A stretch of 61,342 nucleotides of DNA from Ignavibacteriaceae bacterium (GTDB lineage: Bacteria; Bacteroidota; Ignavibacteria; Ignavibacteriales; Ignavibacteriaceae), in the NCBI GenBank assembly GCA_013360295.1, contig JABWCL010000037.1, positions 1 to 61,342 on the forward strand, given 5' to 3'. The position numbers and the translations under genes are program-made. The notes beneath the pieces were generated by a model that made no database searches, was not told the DNA's origin, and saw nothing but the letters and a program-made list of their open reading frames with translations. Numbering within the stretch: the stretch's first letter is position 1; each line of letters starts with the position of its first letter. Shown one piece after another: positions 9,906 to 20,706 of this stretch.

Positions 9906-11963
9906 TTATTTAAAGAGATCGTCTCCCAGACCTGTGTTAATTTCGATATTCGAAACGGTCATTTCAATATTCATTCCGACTACTGATTGTACTAATTTGT
10001 AGGGGTATTTCATCCCATTCACTTCACGGTAGTCGGAGAAGTTTGTCGTTTGTGTAAACGTTCCCTGTGGCGTGGAAAGAGTACGCTGTTCACGGAGTTT
10101 TAACCCGGATTCCTTCTCATAGTAATGATGAAATTTACCGCCTGAGGGCAGGACAAATTCAATTTTATACGCGTCTTTGTCATCAATTTTTTCTACTCCT
10201 GTGAGAGTTGCTTTTATACCAAGTTCATCAAGTTTAGTAATCGCGAGCATATCAGCCTCAAATGCCATCTGTTCGAGGTTCTCCCCTTCCAGAACTTCTT
10301 CACCCATAGGTGATTTATTAACACCATTCTTACCATCGAAAAGCATTACCTGCTCCATTCCGCCAACAGAAATTCGCTGCAGCATTTTATTCGGAGCTTT
10401 CTGTAAAAGAACAGCCGTAACATCGAATCCCTGGACTGAGGCGCTCATCGTGGTCTTCCTGTCCTTAACGTTCATAAGTTTTTCTTTGCCGCCGATCGAT
10501 TCGATATACTTCGAGATAACCGAAGCAGCGCTGACTCCCTCAGGAACAGCTTTCGCGTTTGGGTCTACCGGATTAGCAAAATCATCATAATACTCGATCT
10601 TCAGAGACGAGAACTTTTTTACTTTCGACGCTATATCTTCAGCTTTTCCGACAAGTATAATATAGCTCTTTTCGGGAAGGACATATTTATTAGCCGCATC
10701 ACGTATATCATCAGCAGTAAGTGAATTGACCTTTACCAGGTAATTGGAATAAAAATCCCTGGGCAAATTATATTTTGCAGTATTAACCGCAAAACTTGCG
10801 ACCGTCTGAGGGCTTTCCATTGAAATGGCGAAACTGCCTGTAATGTAATTCTTGGCTTTTTGTAATTCATTTTCACCAACCGGTTCAGTCCGGATCCGCT
10901 TCATCTCATATAGGAATTCAGTAACCGCGCTGTCAGTCACTTCATTACGAACATCAGCCGAGGCCGCGAAATAACCGGTAAGCTGATTGGGCGCCAGTTG
11001 TGAGTAAGCACCGTAAGTGAATCCGCGTTTTTCGCGCAGGTTCTCGAATAGTCTGAAAGCACCGCCGCCGAGGATTGTATTCATAACGCGCGCATTGATT
11101 ACATCGGGACTGCTCAGAGAAATCTCGACGGGGTGACCGATATTGATTGAGGTCTGAACCGCGTTATCCCTGTCGACAATCGCCACTTTGGTAAGAAGGG
11201 GAGCCTTAGGCTGCTTATAGGTATGTTTGGGAACCTCTCCCTTTTTCCAGTCTCCGAAATACCTTTGGGCGGCTTTTTTCGCTTCATCGAGAGTAATATC
11301 ACCGACTATCGACAAATAGGAAATATTAGGCTTAAAGTAAGTCTGGTAATATTTTTCACAATCCTGGCGAGTGATCTTTTTCACTGAAGCTTCTGTTTCA
11401 AACTCAGCATAGGGATGCCCCTCTCCGTAGAATAATTTTCTTCTTACTCTTTCGGCGATTTCATCCGGCTCATCCTTGGAAGAAATCAGATTTGAGAGGA
11501 TCTGTTTCCGCGCCTTCTCAACTTCTGCGTCTCTGAACTCCGCGTTGATCACTACATCCGACATAAGTTCAAGAAGTTTGTTCATGTGCTTCTTTAATGA
11601 AGAGGAAAATACGCTTGAAGACGAAGTTCCGAGTGTTCCGCCGATCTTATCCACTTCCTGGTCAATCTGCTCCTTGGTACGGGTTTTTGTTCCGGTACGG
11701 AGAAGCCTGCCCGTCATACCTACATACCCGGCCAGGTCTTTTTCAAGTACAGGATCAGAATCAATGATCAGGTTGAATGCTACCGTAGGCAACTTTGAAT
11801 TTGTAACGACAAATACTTTTAGTCCGTTATCAAGAGTGAATGATTCATAGTCCGCGATTCTAATTTGCGGGGCCGGCCCCGGTTTTGGAGGGGCGCTTCT
11901 GTCAACCTGTCCGAAGGCGGTAAAACTTATTAATAATAAAAGTGCTAATATTCTGTTTTTCAT
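9906..11963 (-). CDS. M16-family peptidase homologue lacking zinc motif, with C-terminal LolA-like extension
   Basis: The 685-residue exported protein has a signal peptide at residues 1-18 (ending FTAFG). Two M16 half-domains fill about residues 35-455. The position of the HXXEH zinc motif is YVGMTGRLLRTGT (residues 80-92), so this subunit is predicted inactive. After residue 480 comes a domain of roughly 200 residues (IESIGGKEKLMNV..., then MLFDGKNGVN..., YREVNGMKYPY) that resembles outer-membrane lipoprotein-sorting/LolA-like folds. It lies 18 bases after the active M16 gene. By analogy with bacterial M16B pairs, the two likely form a periplasmic heterodimer. Confidence 0.88.
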   Translation of the reverse strand: MKNRILALLLLISFTAFGQVDRSAPPKPGPAPQIRIADYESFTLDNGLKVFVVTNSKLPTVAFNLIIDSDPVLEKDLAGYVGMTGRLLRTGTKTRTKEQIDQEVDKIGGTLGTSSSSVFSSSLKKHMNKLLELMSDVVINAEFRDAEVEKARKQILSNLISSKDEPDEIAERVRRKLFYGEGHPYAEFETEASVKKITRQDCEKYYQTYFKPNISYLSIVGDITLDEAKKAAQRYFGDWKKGEVPKHTYKQPKAPLLTKVAIVDRDNAVQTSINIGHPVEISLSSPDVINARVMNTILGGGAFRLFENLREKRGFTYGAYSQLAPNQLTGYFAASADVRNEVTDSAVTEFLYEMKRIRTEPVGENELQKAKNYITGSFAISMESPQTVASFAVNTAKYNLPRDFYSNYLVKVNSLTADDIRDAANKYVLPEKSYIILVGKAEDIASKVKKFSSLKIEYYDDFANPVDPNAKAVPEGVSAASVISKYIESIGGKEKLMNVKDRKTTMSASVQGFDVTAVLLQKAPNKMLQRISVGGMEQVMLFDGKNGVNKSPMGEEVLEGENLEQMAFEADMLAITKLDELGIKATLTGVEKIDDKDAYKIEFVLPSGGKFHHYYEKESGLKLREQRTLSTPQGTFTQTTNFSDYREVNGMKYPYKLVQSVVGMNIEMTVSNIEINTGLGDDLFK

Positions 11964-11981
11964 TTTAATTTCTCCTTCCCG

Positions 11982-13304
11982 TTAATTCTTTTGTGAGGAT
12001 TTTGGGAGGTAATAGAGTACTATCCGGTTTGTGGGCGCAAGAAACTCTCTGGCAACGCGGCGTATATCCTCTTTTGTAACATTCATATATTTATCAAGTT
12101 CGGTATTAATAAGCGAAGTATTCTTGAAAAAAAGATAATACTCTGCAAGGGACTGGGATATTCCGAGCACCTTACTTTTTTCATTTATAAAACTTCTTTC
12201 TACCTGGTTCCTGATCTTTTCGAATTCTTCATCGGTGATCAGTTCGTCCTGAACCTTCTTAATCTGTTCGTTTATCACAGCTTCACTTTCTTCAGGCGCT
12301 TTTCCTGCTGCAGCAAAAGCATAGCAGATAAAAAGACCCGGATCTTCAAGCGATACCGGAATGGAACCTGTCTGTAAGGCGATCTGCTTTTCGTCAATTA
12401 AGGCCTTATAAAAGCGTGAACTTTGTCCTGATGAGAGCAGCGTCGTAAGCATATTCAGAGCATAATAATCCTTCGTTCCCTGTGCCGGAATATGATATGC
12501 CTGCACAACCGCAGGAAGCTGAATTTTGTCGTATACGGTGTCCCTGACTTCCTTTACTCTTTTCGGTTCAACTATTCTGGGCCGTGGTATATCTTTTTTC
12601 CCAGCGGGTATTTCGGAAAAATATTTATTGATCAGAGCCCTGGTTTGCGCGATATCAATATCCCCAGCGATTGAAAGCACCGCGTTCTGTGGCACATAAT
12701 ATGTTTTATAAAACTCCCGGAATTCTTCGATGGATGCCTGGTCAATATACTGGAATGATCCTATCGGAGTCCAGTTGTAAGGATGTTTTGTAAAAGCAGT
12801 CGCGAATACTTTTTCAAAAAGGGTACCGTAAGGGCGGTTATCAATTGACTGGCGCCTCTCTTCTTTTACAACGCTTCTCTGGGTTTCAACACCCACGCTG
12901 TCGATCTTTGCGTGCAGGAGTCGCTCAGATTCAATCCAAAGCGCAAGCTCGAGTTGATTTGAGGGAAGCAGCAGGTAATATGTGGTCTGATCAAAACTGG
13001 TTGAAGCATTTAGCTGTCCTCCGGCGTTCTGAACCAGTGAATCAATTTGCCCCCTTTTGATATTTTCACTTCCTTCAAACATCAGATGCTCGAAAAAGTG
13101 GGCAAAACCTGTTCTCTGAGGATCTTCATTTTTTGAACCGACGTGGTAAGTTATCGTTGTCGCGACGATCGGCGTTGAATTATCCTGGTGGAGTATCACG
13201 TGAAGTCCGTTCGGAAGATCGTATTCTGTAAACTTGATCTCCGGAGCCTGTGCGATAACCAGGATATTTATTAATAAAATAAATACCGGGATTTTTTTAA
13301 TCAT
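11982..13304 (-). CDS. M16-family zinc peptidase, active subunit
   Basis: The 440-residue protein has a signal peptide (about residues 1-19) and the inverted zinc motif HFFEH at residues 69-73. The third ligand Glu is in SVVKEERRQS, about 75 residues later, and the C-terminal R/Y substrate-clamp region follows. It is a processing or oligopeptide-degrading peptidase of the periplasm. It is the first gene of a two-gene operon with the catalytically empty M16 homologue. Confidence 0.93.
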   Translation of the reverse strand: MIKKIPVFILLINILVIAQAPEIKFTEYDLPNGLHVILHQDNSTPIVATTITYHVGSKNEDPQRTGFAHFFEHLMFEGSENIKRGQIDSLVQNAGGQLNASTSFDQTTYYLLLPSNQLELALWIESERLLHAKIDSVGVETQRSVVKEERRQSIDNRPYGTLFEKVFATAFTKHPYNWTPIGSFQYIDQASIEEFREFYKTYYVPQNAVLSIAGDIDIAQTRALINKYFSEIPAGKKDIPRPRIVEPKRVKEVRDTVYDKIQLPAVVQAYHIPAQGTKDYYALNMLTTLLSSGQSSRFYKALIDEKQIALQTGSIPVSLEDPGLFICYAFAAAGKAPEESEAVINEQIKKVQDELITDEEFEKIRNQVERSFINEKSKVLGISQSLAEYYLFFKNTSLINTELDKYMNVTKEDIRRVAREFLAPTNRIVLYYLPKSSQKN

Positions 13305-13508
13305 CGTATTTCCTAAGAATTAATTAATATTTTTATAAATTACTTTATTCTCTGATAATTATTTAGAGCGGATTAATGACAGGCTGAGATCAGTGTTCCG
13401 CGGTGAAATCGCGGGCTGTTCTTTATCCTTATAATCTGTCTGAGTAATAATGAAGAATTTCGGAACAAAATTACATATTTTTATCCATCAAATCACACAC
13501 TATAAACT

Positions 13509-14165
13509 ATGAAATTTGTGGAATTTCTTAACTCCCCCGAAAAAACCACCGTGGGGAAAATCGTCTGCGTAGGGAGAAACTACGCGGAACACGCAAAAGA
13601 GCTTGGGAATGAAGTACCTGAGTTCCCCGTTTTATTTCTTAAACCCGCCTCAGCTCTTATTTACAGCGGTGATACAATAATTAAACCGGCCTTCTCAAAT
13701 GAAATGCATCACGAGATTGAACTTGTGCTCCTTGTCGGGAGAGATCTGAAGGACGCGTCAGAAGAAGAAAGTCTGGCAGCCATTACCGCTTATAGCATAG
13801 GGCTTGATATGACTCTCAGGGATGTTCAGAATGTGCTAAAGAAGAAAGGTGAACCGTGGACGATTGCCAAATGTTTTGATACCTCAGCAGTAATCTCGAA
13901 ACTTATTAAGATATCTGAAAATCCCTTATCACCGGAAATGAATTTATCTCTCTCAGTTAACGGAAACTTACGGCAGTCTTCAAAACTGGAGAATATGATC
14001 TTCTCCCCTTCCCGGCTAATAAGCTATATTTCTTCAAGGATGATGCTCGAACCCGGCGACCTGATTTACACCGGGACTCCCGCGGGTGTTAATAAAGTTG
14101 AGCCAGGGGATATACTGGTTGGAAAACTTGACGAATTGATATCACTGGAAGCGAAGGTCGGATGA
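13509..14165 (+). CDS. Fumarylacetoacetate hydrolase-family protein
   Basis: The 218-residue protein matches the short, single-domain FAH family (YcgM/FAHD1-like). It has CVGRNYAEHAKEL near the start, the acidic metal-binding segment HHEIELVLLVGRDL, MTLRDVQ, and the C-terminal GDLIYTGTPAGV. Family members are Mg-dependent acylpyruvate hydrolases, oxaloacetate decarboxylases or homoprotocatechuate isomerases. The sequence alone does not choose between these. It is monocistronic. Confidence 0.9.
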   Translation: MKFVEFLNSPEKTTVGKIVCVGRNYAEHAKELGNEVPEFPVLFLKPASALIYSGDTIIKPAFSNEMHHEIELVLLVGRDLKDASEEESLAAITAYSIGLDMTLRDVQNVLKKKGEPWTIAKCFDTSAVISKLIKISENPLSPEMNLSLSVNGNLRQSSKLENMIFSPSRLISYISSRMMLEPGDLIYTGTPAGVNKVEPGDILVGKLDELISLEAKVG

Positions 14166-14171
14166 TTTGGC

Positions 14172-14196
14172 GGGGGGCATCTGTGAAATGCCTCCC
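14172..14196. terminator. Terminator between convergent FAH and kinase genes
   Basis: GGGGGGCAT at 14172-14180 pairs with ATGCCTCCC at 14188-14196 (one G-U pair). It is followed by ATTTTATT. It lies in the 34-base gap between two convergent stop codons. Confidence 0.75.
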
Positions 14197-14199
14197 ATT

Positions 14200-15294
14200 T
14201 TATTCAGGCATTTTGAAAAGCAGCTTAGCAATTGTTTTCTTCCCGTTGGCTGACTCGAACTCTAATTCGCCGCCAAAAGCCTCGACAGCGGTTTTAACGA
14301 TCGCGAGTCCCAGCCCCAGGCCCTGCTGCTCATATTTATCACGGCTATACTGATTGAAGGCGCTGATACGGACTGCAAAATCACTCGGCAACCCGACTCC
14401 CTCATCCGTTATCTGAAGGTGGTATTTGTATAATATCGTCCTACCCTGGATTGATATACGGGTACCCGGAGCGGAGAACTTACAGGCGTTTTCAAGCACC
14501 TCCTTTAACACAGAAGCTATGTAATCCCTCATAAACACAATTCGCCCTTCAGCCACATTGATTTCAATATCGGCAGCCCTGGCACGGATAAATTCATCGT
14601 CGTGAATTATTCGCGTGAATAGTGAAGGTTCTATCAGTACAGTTGAATTACTCCTCGTTTCATCCGCCGCAATTATGGTGTTAAGCGCGAGAACATCTGA
14701 ATAAACAATAAATTTGTCGGCTGTGGATTTCAGCCTTAGTGCTGACTCCCGGATGTAATTAAGCATCTCCTCAAATTCTGTCGCGGATAAATTTTTATGC
14801 TCCGCTTTTATAGCGTCAGTGAATCCGAGTATGGCAGTCAGAGGGGTATTAAATTCGTGTGGCATAACACTTGTAAGATATCTCTTGAACTCACTCAGCC
14901 TGTCTTCAAAATTCCTTTTAACCTTCCCCGTTTTGGCAAACTGTGCGTCCGCGGCTTTGAGTATGACTTCTGTTTTACTCCCCCTCGGCAAGTAATCATC
15001 AGCGCCTGCTTCAATAAAAGACCTGAATTCATCCTGGACGAATTTTTCAGTAAGAATAATCACGGGAGTGCAGGCAGTGCTTAAGTTCTCCCTGAGACTT
15101 TTAATAAAATCATGGGACTGTCCATCCATTGAGGCGTCATCCAGAAGAGTTACTTCAGGAGCGAAGTTCCGGATATAAGTATCGGCACCCTGACCGGGCA
15201 TCGAGTGTATAAACTCTATTCCGCGCAGTCTGCAGCCTTTACTCAGCCTGTTTTTCAGCTTATCATCATCTGTTATGAGGAATAATGTGCTCAA
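14200..15294 (-). CDS. Sensor kinase with N-terminal receiver domain (REC-HisKA-HATPase)
   Basis: The 364-residue soluble protein begins with a receiver-like domain (residues 4-118) with acidic pocket TDDD and candidate phospho-Asp52 in TLLDDASMDG. It continues with HisKA (HEFNTPL, phospho-His146) and HATPase_c (N box KEVLENACKFS, G boxes DEGVGLP and GLGLGLAIV). The order REC-HisKA-HATPase makes it a response regulator that is itself a histidine kinase. It has no membrane segment. The input and target are not visible; no separate regulator gene is adjacent. Confidence 0.88.
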   Translation of the reverse strand: MSTLFLITDDDKLKNRLSKGCRLRGIEFIHSMPGQGADTYIRNFAPEVTLLDDASMDGQSHDFIKSLRENLSTACTPVIILTEKFVQDEFRSFIEAGADDYLPRGSKTEVILKAADAQFAKTGKVKRNFEDRLSEFKRYLTSVMPHEFNTPLTAILGFTDAIKAEHKNLSATEFEEMLNYIRESALRLKSTADKFIVYSDVLALNTIIAADETRSNSTVLIEPSLFTRIIHDDEFIRARAADIEINVAEGRIVFMRDYIASVLKEVLENACKFSAPGTRISIQGRTILYKYHLQITDEGVGLPSDFAVRISAFNQYSRDKYEQQGLGLGLAIVKTAVEAFGGELEFESANGKKTIAKLLFKMPE

Positions 15295-15446
15295 CGACTT
15301 ATCATAAAATTATCTAACCGATCTCATATAAAAATAAATATATAAAAGCCGCCTCTATTTTATCTTGACGAAAGTCACGTTTGAGCGAAAAATTACCCCA
15401 ATTTTCTTTCCCCGGGCAAGTGTGTTACCTGTGAATATCCATTTTT

Positions 15447-15908
15447 TTACTCAAATTTGCCGAACATCTCTGTTAATACTTTTTCCCGGTATCTGAAAAT
15501 ACCGTTAAGCTGATGCTTAACAATGAGAGCATTTACGAGTTTTCCAATGGGGCCAAACGGAAGTTTATAGTGGATGAGGTCTTCCATTTCAACGCCGCCC
15601 GGAATCTCTTTAATGAAATGTTTATGATGCCAGAATGTATATGGACCGAATCGCTGTTCATCAACAAAATAATTTGGCTCCGACACGTGCGTAATTTCGG
15701 TAGTCCAGTTCATTGGAACGCCGGGGAACGGTTTTACAATATAATTTATTATCATTCCCGCGTACATCTTTTCCCCGCTGAAACCGGACAGTATTTCGAA
15801 GCCCATGTGCGGCGGGGTTATTTTTTTAAGATTCTCCGGAGACGATAAAAAGTCCCACCCCTGTTCCAGGGAAATGGGGAGTTTCTGCTTTCTTCTTAAT
15901 TCGTGCAT
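15447..15908 (-). CDS. SRPBCC-superfamily protein
   Basis: The 153-residue protein has the START-like/SRPBCC pattern of small ligand-binding proteins: LPISLEQGWDFLSSPENLKKITPP at the start (split here by its natural turn), then FVDEQRFGPYTFWHHKHFI, and a C-terminal long helix. Similar proteins are annotated as cell-division inhibitor-like or polyketide cyclase-like without proven function. The gene stands alone. Confidence 0.8.
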   Translation of the reverse strand: MHELRRKQKLPISLEQGWDFLSSPENLKKITPPHMGFEILSGFSGEKMYAGMIINYIVKPFPGVPMNWTTEITHVSEPNYFVDEQRFGPYTFWHHKHFIKEIPGGVEMEDLIHYKLPFGPIGKLVNALIVKHQLNGIFRYREKVLTEMFGKFE

Positions 15909-16035
15909 AAATTTCCTTTTTTAAGTATAGAACAATTTAATTTATGTAGCGGTTCCTCCCTTCCGGATTGTAACTTTCAGGGATAAATTCATTAAATTAA
16001 AAAAGTGAATTTTATAATCATTATCAGAGAGAAAA

Positions 16036-17010
16036 ATGAAGTACAGAGAAATCGGCAAAACAGGTATTAAAGTTTCAGAAATTGGTCTGGGTTGCTGGAC
16101 AATGGGAGGCCTGAACTGGGTGAACGGAGTGCCAAACGGCTGGGCAAATGTTGATGAAGGTGAAATACGTTCCGCAATCGACTATGCAATCGAACAGGGA
16201 GTGAATCACTTTGATAATGCCGATGTCTACGGAAACGGGAAGGCGGAACGGATGCTTGCAAAAATCCTCGGTAAAAGATCAAATAATTTCTTCATTGCGA
16301 CGAAGGTCGGCTGGTTCCCGGGAACAGCGGCACACGCCTACGAACCGCAGCATATACGCCACCAGTGTGAACAGTCTCTTGTAAACCTTAACCGTGATCA
16401 TATCGACCTTTACTATTTCCATCACGGTAACTTCGGCGAAAGCGATATGTACCTTGATGACGCCGTGGATACTATTTACAAACTTAAATCCGAGGGGAAA
16501 ATCAGGTTCATCGGACAGTCCGCTTACTCACACGACGATTTTGTTAAGCTGATCCCTAAAGTGAATCCGGACGCGATCCAGAGTTCCGCAAGCGCTCTTG
16601 ACTACAAATACCTCGCCGATGGAAGCCCGACAAGAAGACTTCTCGAAGAGAAACAGATTTCATTTATCGCCTTTGGCCCAATCGCCCAGGGGCTTCTGCT
16701 CGGGAAATACTCAAAAGAAAATCCCCCCGCTTTTGAGCCGGGAGACCACAGGGCTAACGCGCAACGTTTTTCTAAAGAAAATCTTGAACGGCTGGATCCG
16801 TTAATCGCGAAACTAAAAGAGAGATTCGGAAGTGATACCCGCAATCTGGCAGGTGCTGCTCTGCAGTTCCTCCTCCATTTCAGCGTAACCGGCGCTGTAA
16901 TCCCCGGTTTCAGGTCACTCGATCAGGTTAAGATCAATCTGGCCGCGGCTGACTTTGCGTTTTCGGATGAGGATTTTTATTTTGTAAAAGATTTATTCAG
17001 CCAAAAATAA
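16036..17010 (+). CDS. Aldo/keto reductase
   Basis: The 324-residue TIM-barrel NADPH oxidoreductase has catalytic Asp60, Tyr65, Lys90 and His129/130. These lie in HFDNADVYGNGKAE, FFIATKVGW and YYFHHGN. IGLGCWTMGG near the start and VIPGFRSLDQVKIN near the end fit the YajO/Tas-like group. The physiological substrate is unknown. It is followed after 37 bases by the large hybrid kinase, which may be co-transcribed. Confidence 0.93.
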   Translation: MKYREIGKTGIKVSEIGLGCWTMGGLNWVNGVPNGWANVDEGEIRSAIDYAIEQGVNHFDNADVYGNGKAERMLAKILGKRSNNFFIATKVGWFPGTAAHAYEPQHIRHQCEQSLVNLNRDHIDLYYFHHGNFGESDMYLDDAVDTIYKLKSEGKIRFIGQSAYSHDDFVKLIPKVNPDAIQSSASALDYKYLADGSPTRRLLEEKQISFIAFGPIAQGLLLGKYSKENPPAFEPGDHRANAQRFSKENLERLDPLIAKLKERFGSDTRNLAGAALQFLLHFSVTGAVIPGFRSLDQVKINLAAADFAFSDEDFYFVKDLFSQK

Positions 17011-17047
17011 AATTGATATTTAATTTCAAACTACCCCCTGTAAAAGA

Positions 17048-20000
17048 ATGACAGATTTCCGCATACTCTCTCAGGACGGAGGCTCACCCGGATACAACCC
17101 GGCAGAAATTTTATTTCGTGCGCTGGAATCGGAGGATTTTAAGGCGTTTGTAAGTTCGTGGACTGATAAAAACAGCTTAACCAGTGAGCAGGCAAACTCA
17201 CTCCTGCAGTTAGCCGGTTACGTTAAGCAAATATCACAGGAACTCGCGAGCACAAAGATATTACTTGAGTCTTCACCTGATATAATTTTCCGGCTCTCGA
17301 GATCTGGGAAGTTGATATTCATCAGTTCTGCTGTCAGCAAAGTCCTTGGATATAAGGTTGAAGAGGTAATTAATCACTCCTTCCGGAACTTCATTCCCCC
17401 GGAGCATCTCAGGGACTTCCTAAAAGCCCTTTCCCTCTTTTTTGAGAAGAAAGAGCTATCCGGGTTCCAGTCGTACCTTATTCACGCAAACGGGTCGGCT
17501 GTACCTGTGGAAATAAACGGACGAATGGTAAGCGAAGGAGAAAACCTTATCGGACAAGGGGCTATCCGGGACATCACTCTTCGTAAAGAGTATGAGGAAA
17601 ATCTCAGGCGCGCGGAACATAACCTTCGTGAGGTATGGAACAAATCCGCTGATGGTATGCGTATCACTGATGCCGAAGGTAAAGTGCTAATGGCAAATGA
17701 AGCATACTCGAAAATGATGGAGCTTCCGCTGCATGAGATTGAAGGATTCTTGATTGACAAGTTTTATGAGCCATCCTCCAGAGCAAGGGTTCTCAGTACA
17801 TATATCAAGAACATTTCGTCCGGATCTCTTAAACCCAAATACGAGACAACACTTACTATCTGGAACGGAAACTCAAGAGACTTTGAGGTGACAAATTCTG
17901 TCCTTAATCTGGAGGGAGAGTATAAAGCTGTACTCAGCATTTTCAGGGATATCAGTCAGAGAAGATTAGCTGAAGCAAAACTTGCACGCAAGGACAGTCT
18001 TTTGGCATCCGTAGCCGAAGCCACCAAAGTCCTGATCTCCCGTGCTGAAACGAAGGATGCGTTTGATACTGTGCTGGAGCTGCTTGGGGTTGCGGCGGGC
18101 GTTGACCGGGTCTATATATTTGAAAATATTGCTGGACCGGCGGGTGAGATCACACATATGTCAGAAAAATATGAGTGGGTAAATGAAAACACCCCGCCTC
18201 AATTGGAGAACTTAAGAACACCGATAAACTATTCGAGATTTGGTTCAATCGATCTGCTCAATAACCTTAAGAGCGATAAGATCATCAGGGTGCATATGAA
18301 TCAACTGACCGGCGAAGAAAAGAGCTCCTTTATTGACAGCGACATAAAATCAATCCTCCTGGCGCCGATTAAAGTCAACAACACTTTCTGGGGATTTATC
18401 GGATTTGATTCTTGCTCTTCAGAAAGATACTGGGAAGATGATGAAGTCTCTGTGCTCGAAACTCTTGCGGCAACTATCGGCGGGGTTATTCACAGGATGA
18501 GCATCACAAATGAGTTGAAGCAAAAAAATATCGAACTTGATAAAGCCCTCGTCCAGGCAACTGAAGCAGTAAGGGCAAAGAGCGAATTCCTCGCGCTTAT
18601 GAGCCACGAAATACGGACCCCGATGAACGGTGTGATAGGAATGACCGCGCTCCTGTCGGATACCCCCCTCAGCAGGGAGCAGCAGGAATTTGTTGATACC
18701 ATCAGGATCAGCGGCGAGCAGCTGATGGTGATTATCAATGACATACTTGACTTCTCGAAAATTGAATCCGGCAACCTGGAGATCGAAAGTTACCCGTTTG
18801 TATTAAAAGACTGCATTGAGGACACTTTGGATCTGTTAAGTTCTAAAGCTTCGGAAAAAAATCTCGACCTCGTCTATTTTGTAGATGAAAACACACCGAA
18901 GATGATAGTGAGTGACATTACGCGGCTGAGGCAGATCATCACTAATCTTGTGAATAATGCCATAAAATTTACCGAGAAAGGTGATGTTTTTATAAACGTC
19001 TCCTCAGAAAAAAGTGAAGACGGCCAATATAAGATCCTTTTCAGTGTCAGGGATACCGGAATCGGTATTCCCGCCGACAAGATGGACCGGTTATTTAAAT
19101 CCTTTTCCCAGGTTGATTCTTCCACTACGCGTCAGTTTGGCGGCACCGGACTGGGTCTGGCTATCAGTAAAAGACTTACGGAACTGATGGGAGGGACTAT
19201 ATGGGTGGAAAGTGAGGTGGGTAAAGGGTCTACATTTACATTTACGATAAAAGCAAGTCCTGCAGATACTGAAGAAGAAGGGAAGACTCTCCGGAGCGCC
19301 GAATTACGCGGGAAGAGGATACTTATCGTTGATGATAACGCGACTAACAGAAGAATACTGACGTTACAGTGTTCCAATTGGGGGATGGAACCGACCGCAG
19401 TTGAAAGCCCGTTAACAACACTGAATAAACTCCGTTCCGGAGAAATCTTTGATATAGCAGTTATCGACTATCAGATGCCCAATATGAGTGGAATTGACCT
19501 GATAAGAGAGATCAGGAAACTTGCTCTTTCTCAATGGCTGCCTATTATTATTCTCTCTTCTGTGGGAAGAAAAGAAGATCAGGCTTTAATTGATGAACTA
19601 AAAATCTCCAAATTCCTTAGCAAACCGATCCGTCAGTCGGCACTCTATGAAGGGATTCTTTCCGTCTTCTCCAAGGAATACTCCTATGTTAAAAAGCCCA
19701 AAACCCCATCCGGTATAGACTGGCACTTAAATGAAAAATATCCCTTAAATATCCTTTTAGCGGAAGACAATGCCATCAACCAGAAGGTTGCTTTGCGGCA
19801 GCTCGACCGGCTTGGATACAAAGCGGACATTGCAGATAACGGTCTTGACGTGCTTGCTGCCCTCCCGCATACTCATTACGACATAATCTTTATGGATGTG
19901 CATATGCCTGAAATGGACGGCTTTGAAGCAACCAAAAAAACACTCGAATACTATAAAGAGAAAGCTTTCGGCCCCATCATTATCGCGATGACCGCGAACG

Positions 20001-20533
20001 CACTGCAGGGAGACAGAGAATTATGCCTCGCGGCAGGTATGAATGATTATATCAGCAAGCCGGTACAGCTTGATGAGTTGCAGTCTGTTTTGTATAAATG
20101 GGGAGAATTTATCTCCGCGAGGAAGAAAGCTCTGCTTGATGAGATTTCCCGCGAACATCTTGATACAGCCGTTGTGAATGAGTCAGAGTTCAGTTACGTT
20201 AATGAACTCGAATCGCCGGAGGATATTGTTTTCCTCATTGAACTCATCGACATTTTCCTTAATGAAGCGCCGCAATTATACAATGACATCGAAACTGCTT
20301 TCCGGAATCAGGATCATGACCAGCTAATATTTCATACTCACAAACTGCGCGGCACCAGTTTGACGCTCGGCATAAAAGCAACGTCAGAAGTATGTCTTCA
20401 GCTTGAAATATCAGCGAAGAAGCGAATTCAGCCCGATGAAAAACTTATGGACGGCTTAAAGGAAGTACTAAAGTTGTCCTACCACGACCTTGAGTTAATG
20501 AAGAAGAAATATCAAAAGATTCTTGATGCTTAG
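17048..20533 (+). CDS. Hybrid sensor histidine kinase PAS-PAS-GAF-HisKA-HATPase-REC-REC-HPt
   Basis: The 1161-residue cytoplasmic phosphorelay protein has domains in this order: PAS (about 70-180), PAS (about 190-305), GAF (about 320-485), HisKA with His520 in [11 protein letters not shown], HATPase (N box [17 protein letters not shown]), receiver 1 (Asp807 in [10 protein letters not shown]), receiver 2 (Asp950 in [11 protein letters not shown]), and HPt (His1098 in [10 protein letters not shown]). All phospho-acceptor residues are present, so a full four-step relay inside one chain is possible. No membrane segment is seen, so the signal is probably cytoplasmic, through PAS or GAF ligands. 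No output regulator lies next to it. Confidence 0.95.
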   Translation: MTDFRILSQDGGSPGYNPAEILFRALESEDFKAFVSSWTDKNSLTSEQANSLLQLAGYVKQISQELASTKILLESSPDIIFRLSRSGKLIFISSAVSKVLGYKVEEVINHSFRNFIPPEHLRDFLKALSLFFEKKELSGFQSYLIHANGSAVPVEINGRMVSEGENLIGQGAIRDITLRKEYEENLRRAEHNLREVWNKSADGMRITDAEGKVLMANEAYSKMMELPLHEIEGFLIDKFYEPSSRARVLSTYIKNISSGSLKPKYETTLTIWNGNSRDFEVTNSVLNLEGEYKAVLSIFRDISQRRLAEAKLARKDSLLASVAEATKVLISRAETKDAFDTVLELLGVAAGVDRVYIFENIAGPAGEITHMSEKYEWVNENTPPQLENLRTPINYSRFGSIDLLNNLKSDKIIRVHMNQLTGEEKSSFIDSDIKSILLAPIKVNNTFWGFIGFDSCSSERYWEDDEVSVLETLAATIGGVIHRMSITNELKQKNIELDKALVQATEAVRAKSEFLALMSHEIRTPMNGVIGMTALLSDTPLSREQQEFVDTIRISGEQLMVIINDILDFSKIESGNLEIESYPFVLKDCIEDTLDLLSSKASEKNLDLVYFVDENTPKMIVSDITRLRQIITNLVNNAIKFTEKGDVFINVSSEKSEDGQYKILFSVRDTGIGIPADKMDRLFKSFSQVDSSTTRQFGGTGLGLAISKRLTELMGGTIWVESEVGKGSTFTFTIKASPADTEEEGKTLRSAELRGKRILIVDDNATNRRILTLQCSNWGMEPTAVESPLTTLNKLRSGEIFDIAVIDYQMPNMSGIDLIREIRKLALSQWLPIIILSSVGRKEDQALIDELKISKFLSKPIRQSALYEGILSVFSKEYSYVKKPKTPSGIDWHLNEKYPLNILLAEDNAINQKVALRQLDRLGYKADIADNGLDVLAALPHTHYDIIFMDVHMPEMDGFEATKKTLEYYKEKAFGPIIIAMTANALQGDRELCLAAGMNDYISKPVQLDELQSVLYKWGEFISARKKALLDEISREHLDTAVVNESEFSYVNELESPEDIVFLIELIDIFLNEAPQLYNDIETAFRNQDHDQLIFHTHKLRGTSLTLGIKATSEVCLQLEISAKKRIQPDEKLMDGLKEVLKLSYHDLELMKKKYQKILDA

Positions 20534-20565
20534 ATAAGTTTCCATAAAACGGATGAAAATTATTC

Positions 20566-20596
20566 TTGATTCTCAGATAAAAAAATGACAGTTTTG
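20566..20596 (+). promoter_or_regulatory. Candidate promoter of tRNA-Ala
   Basis: TTG at 20566-20568 and CAGTTTTG at 20589-20596 are separated by 20 bases. The second element differs from TAnnTTTG at one position. The distance to the tRNA 5' end (20612) is suitable for a short leader. Confidence 0.35.
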
Positions 20597-20611
20597 TAGT
20601 ACGTGTTTTTT

Positions 20612-20684
20612 GGGGCTATAGCTCAATTGGCAGAGCGCCTCGTTCGCAACGAGGAGGTTGGCGGTTCGACTCCGCTTAGCTCCA
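20612..20684 (+). tRNA. tRNA-Ala(CGC)
   Basis: A 73-nt cloverleaf has a 7-bp acceptor stem with the alanine identity pair G3-U70, a D stem GCTC/GAGC, an anticodon stem CCTCG/CGAGG with loop TTCGCAA (anticodon CGC at 20645-20647), a five-base variable loop, a T stem with loop TTCGACT, and discriminator A73. The 3' CCA is not encoded. It reads GCG alanine codons. Confidence 0.95.
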
Positions 20685-20706
20685 CAGAAATGATTTTCTT
20701 TAAAAT

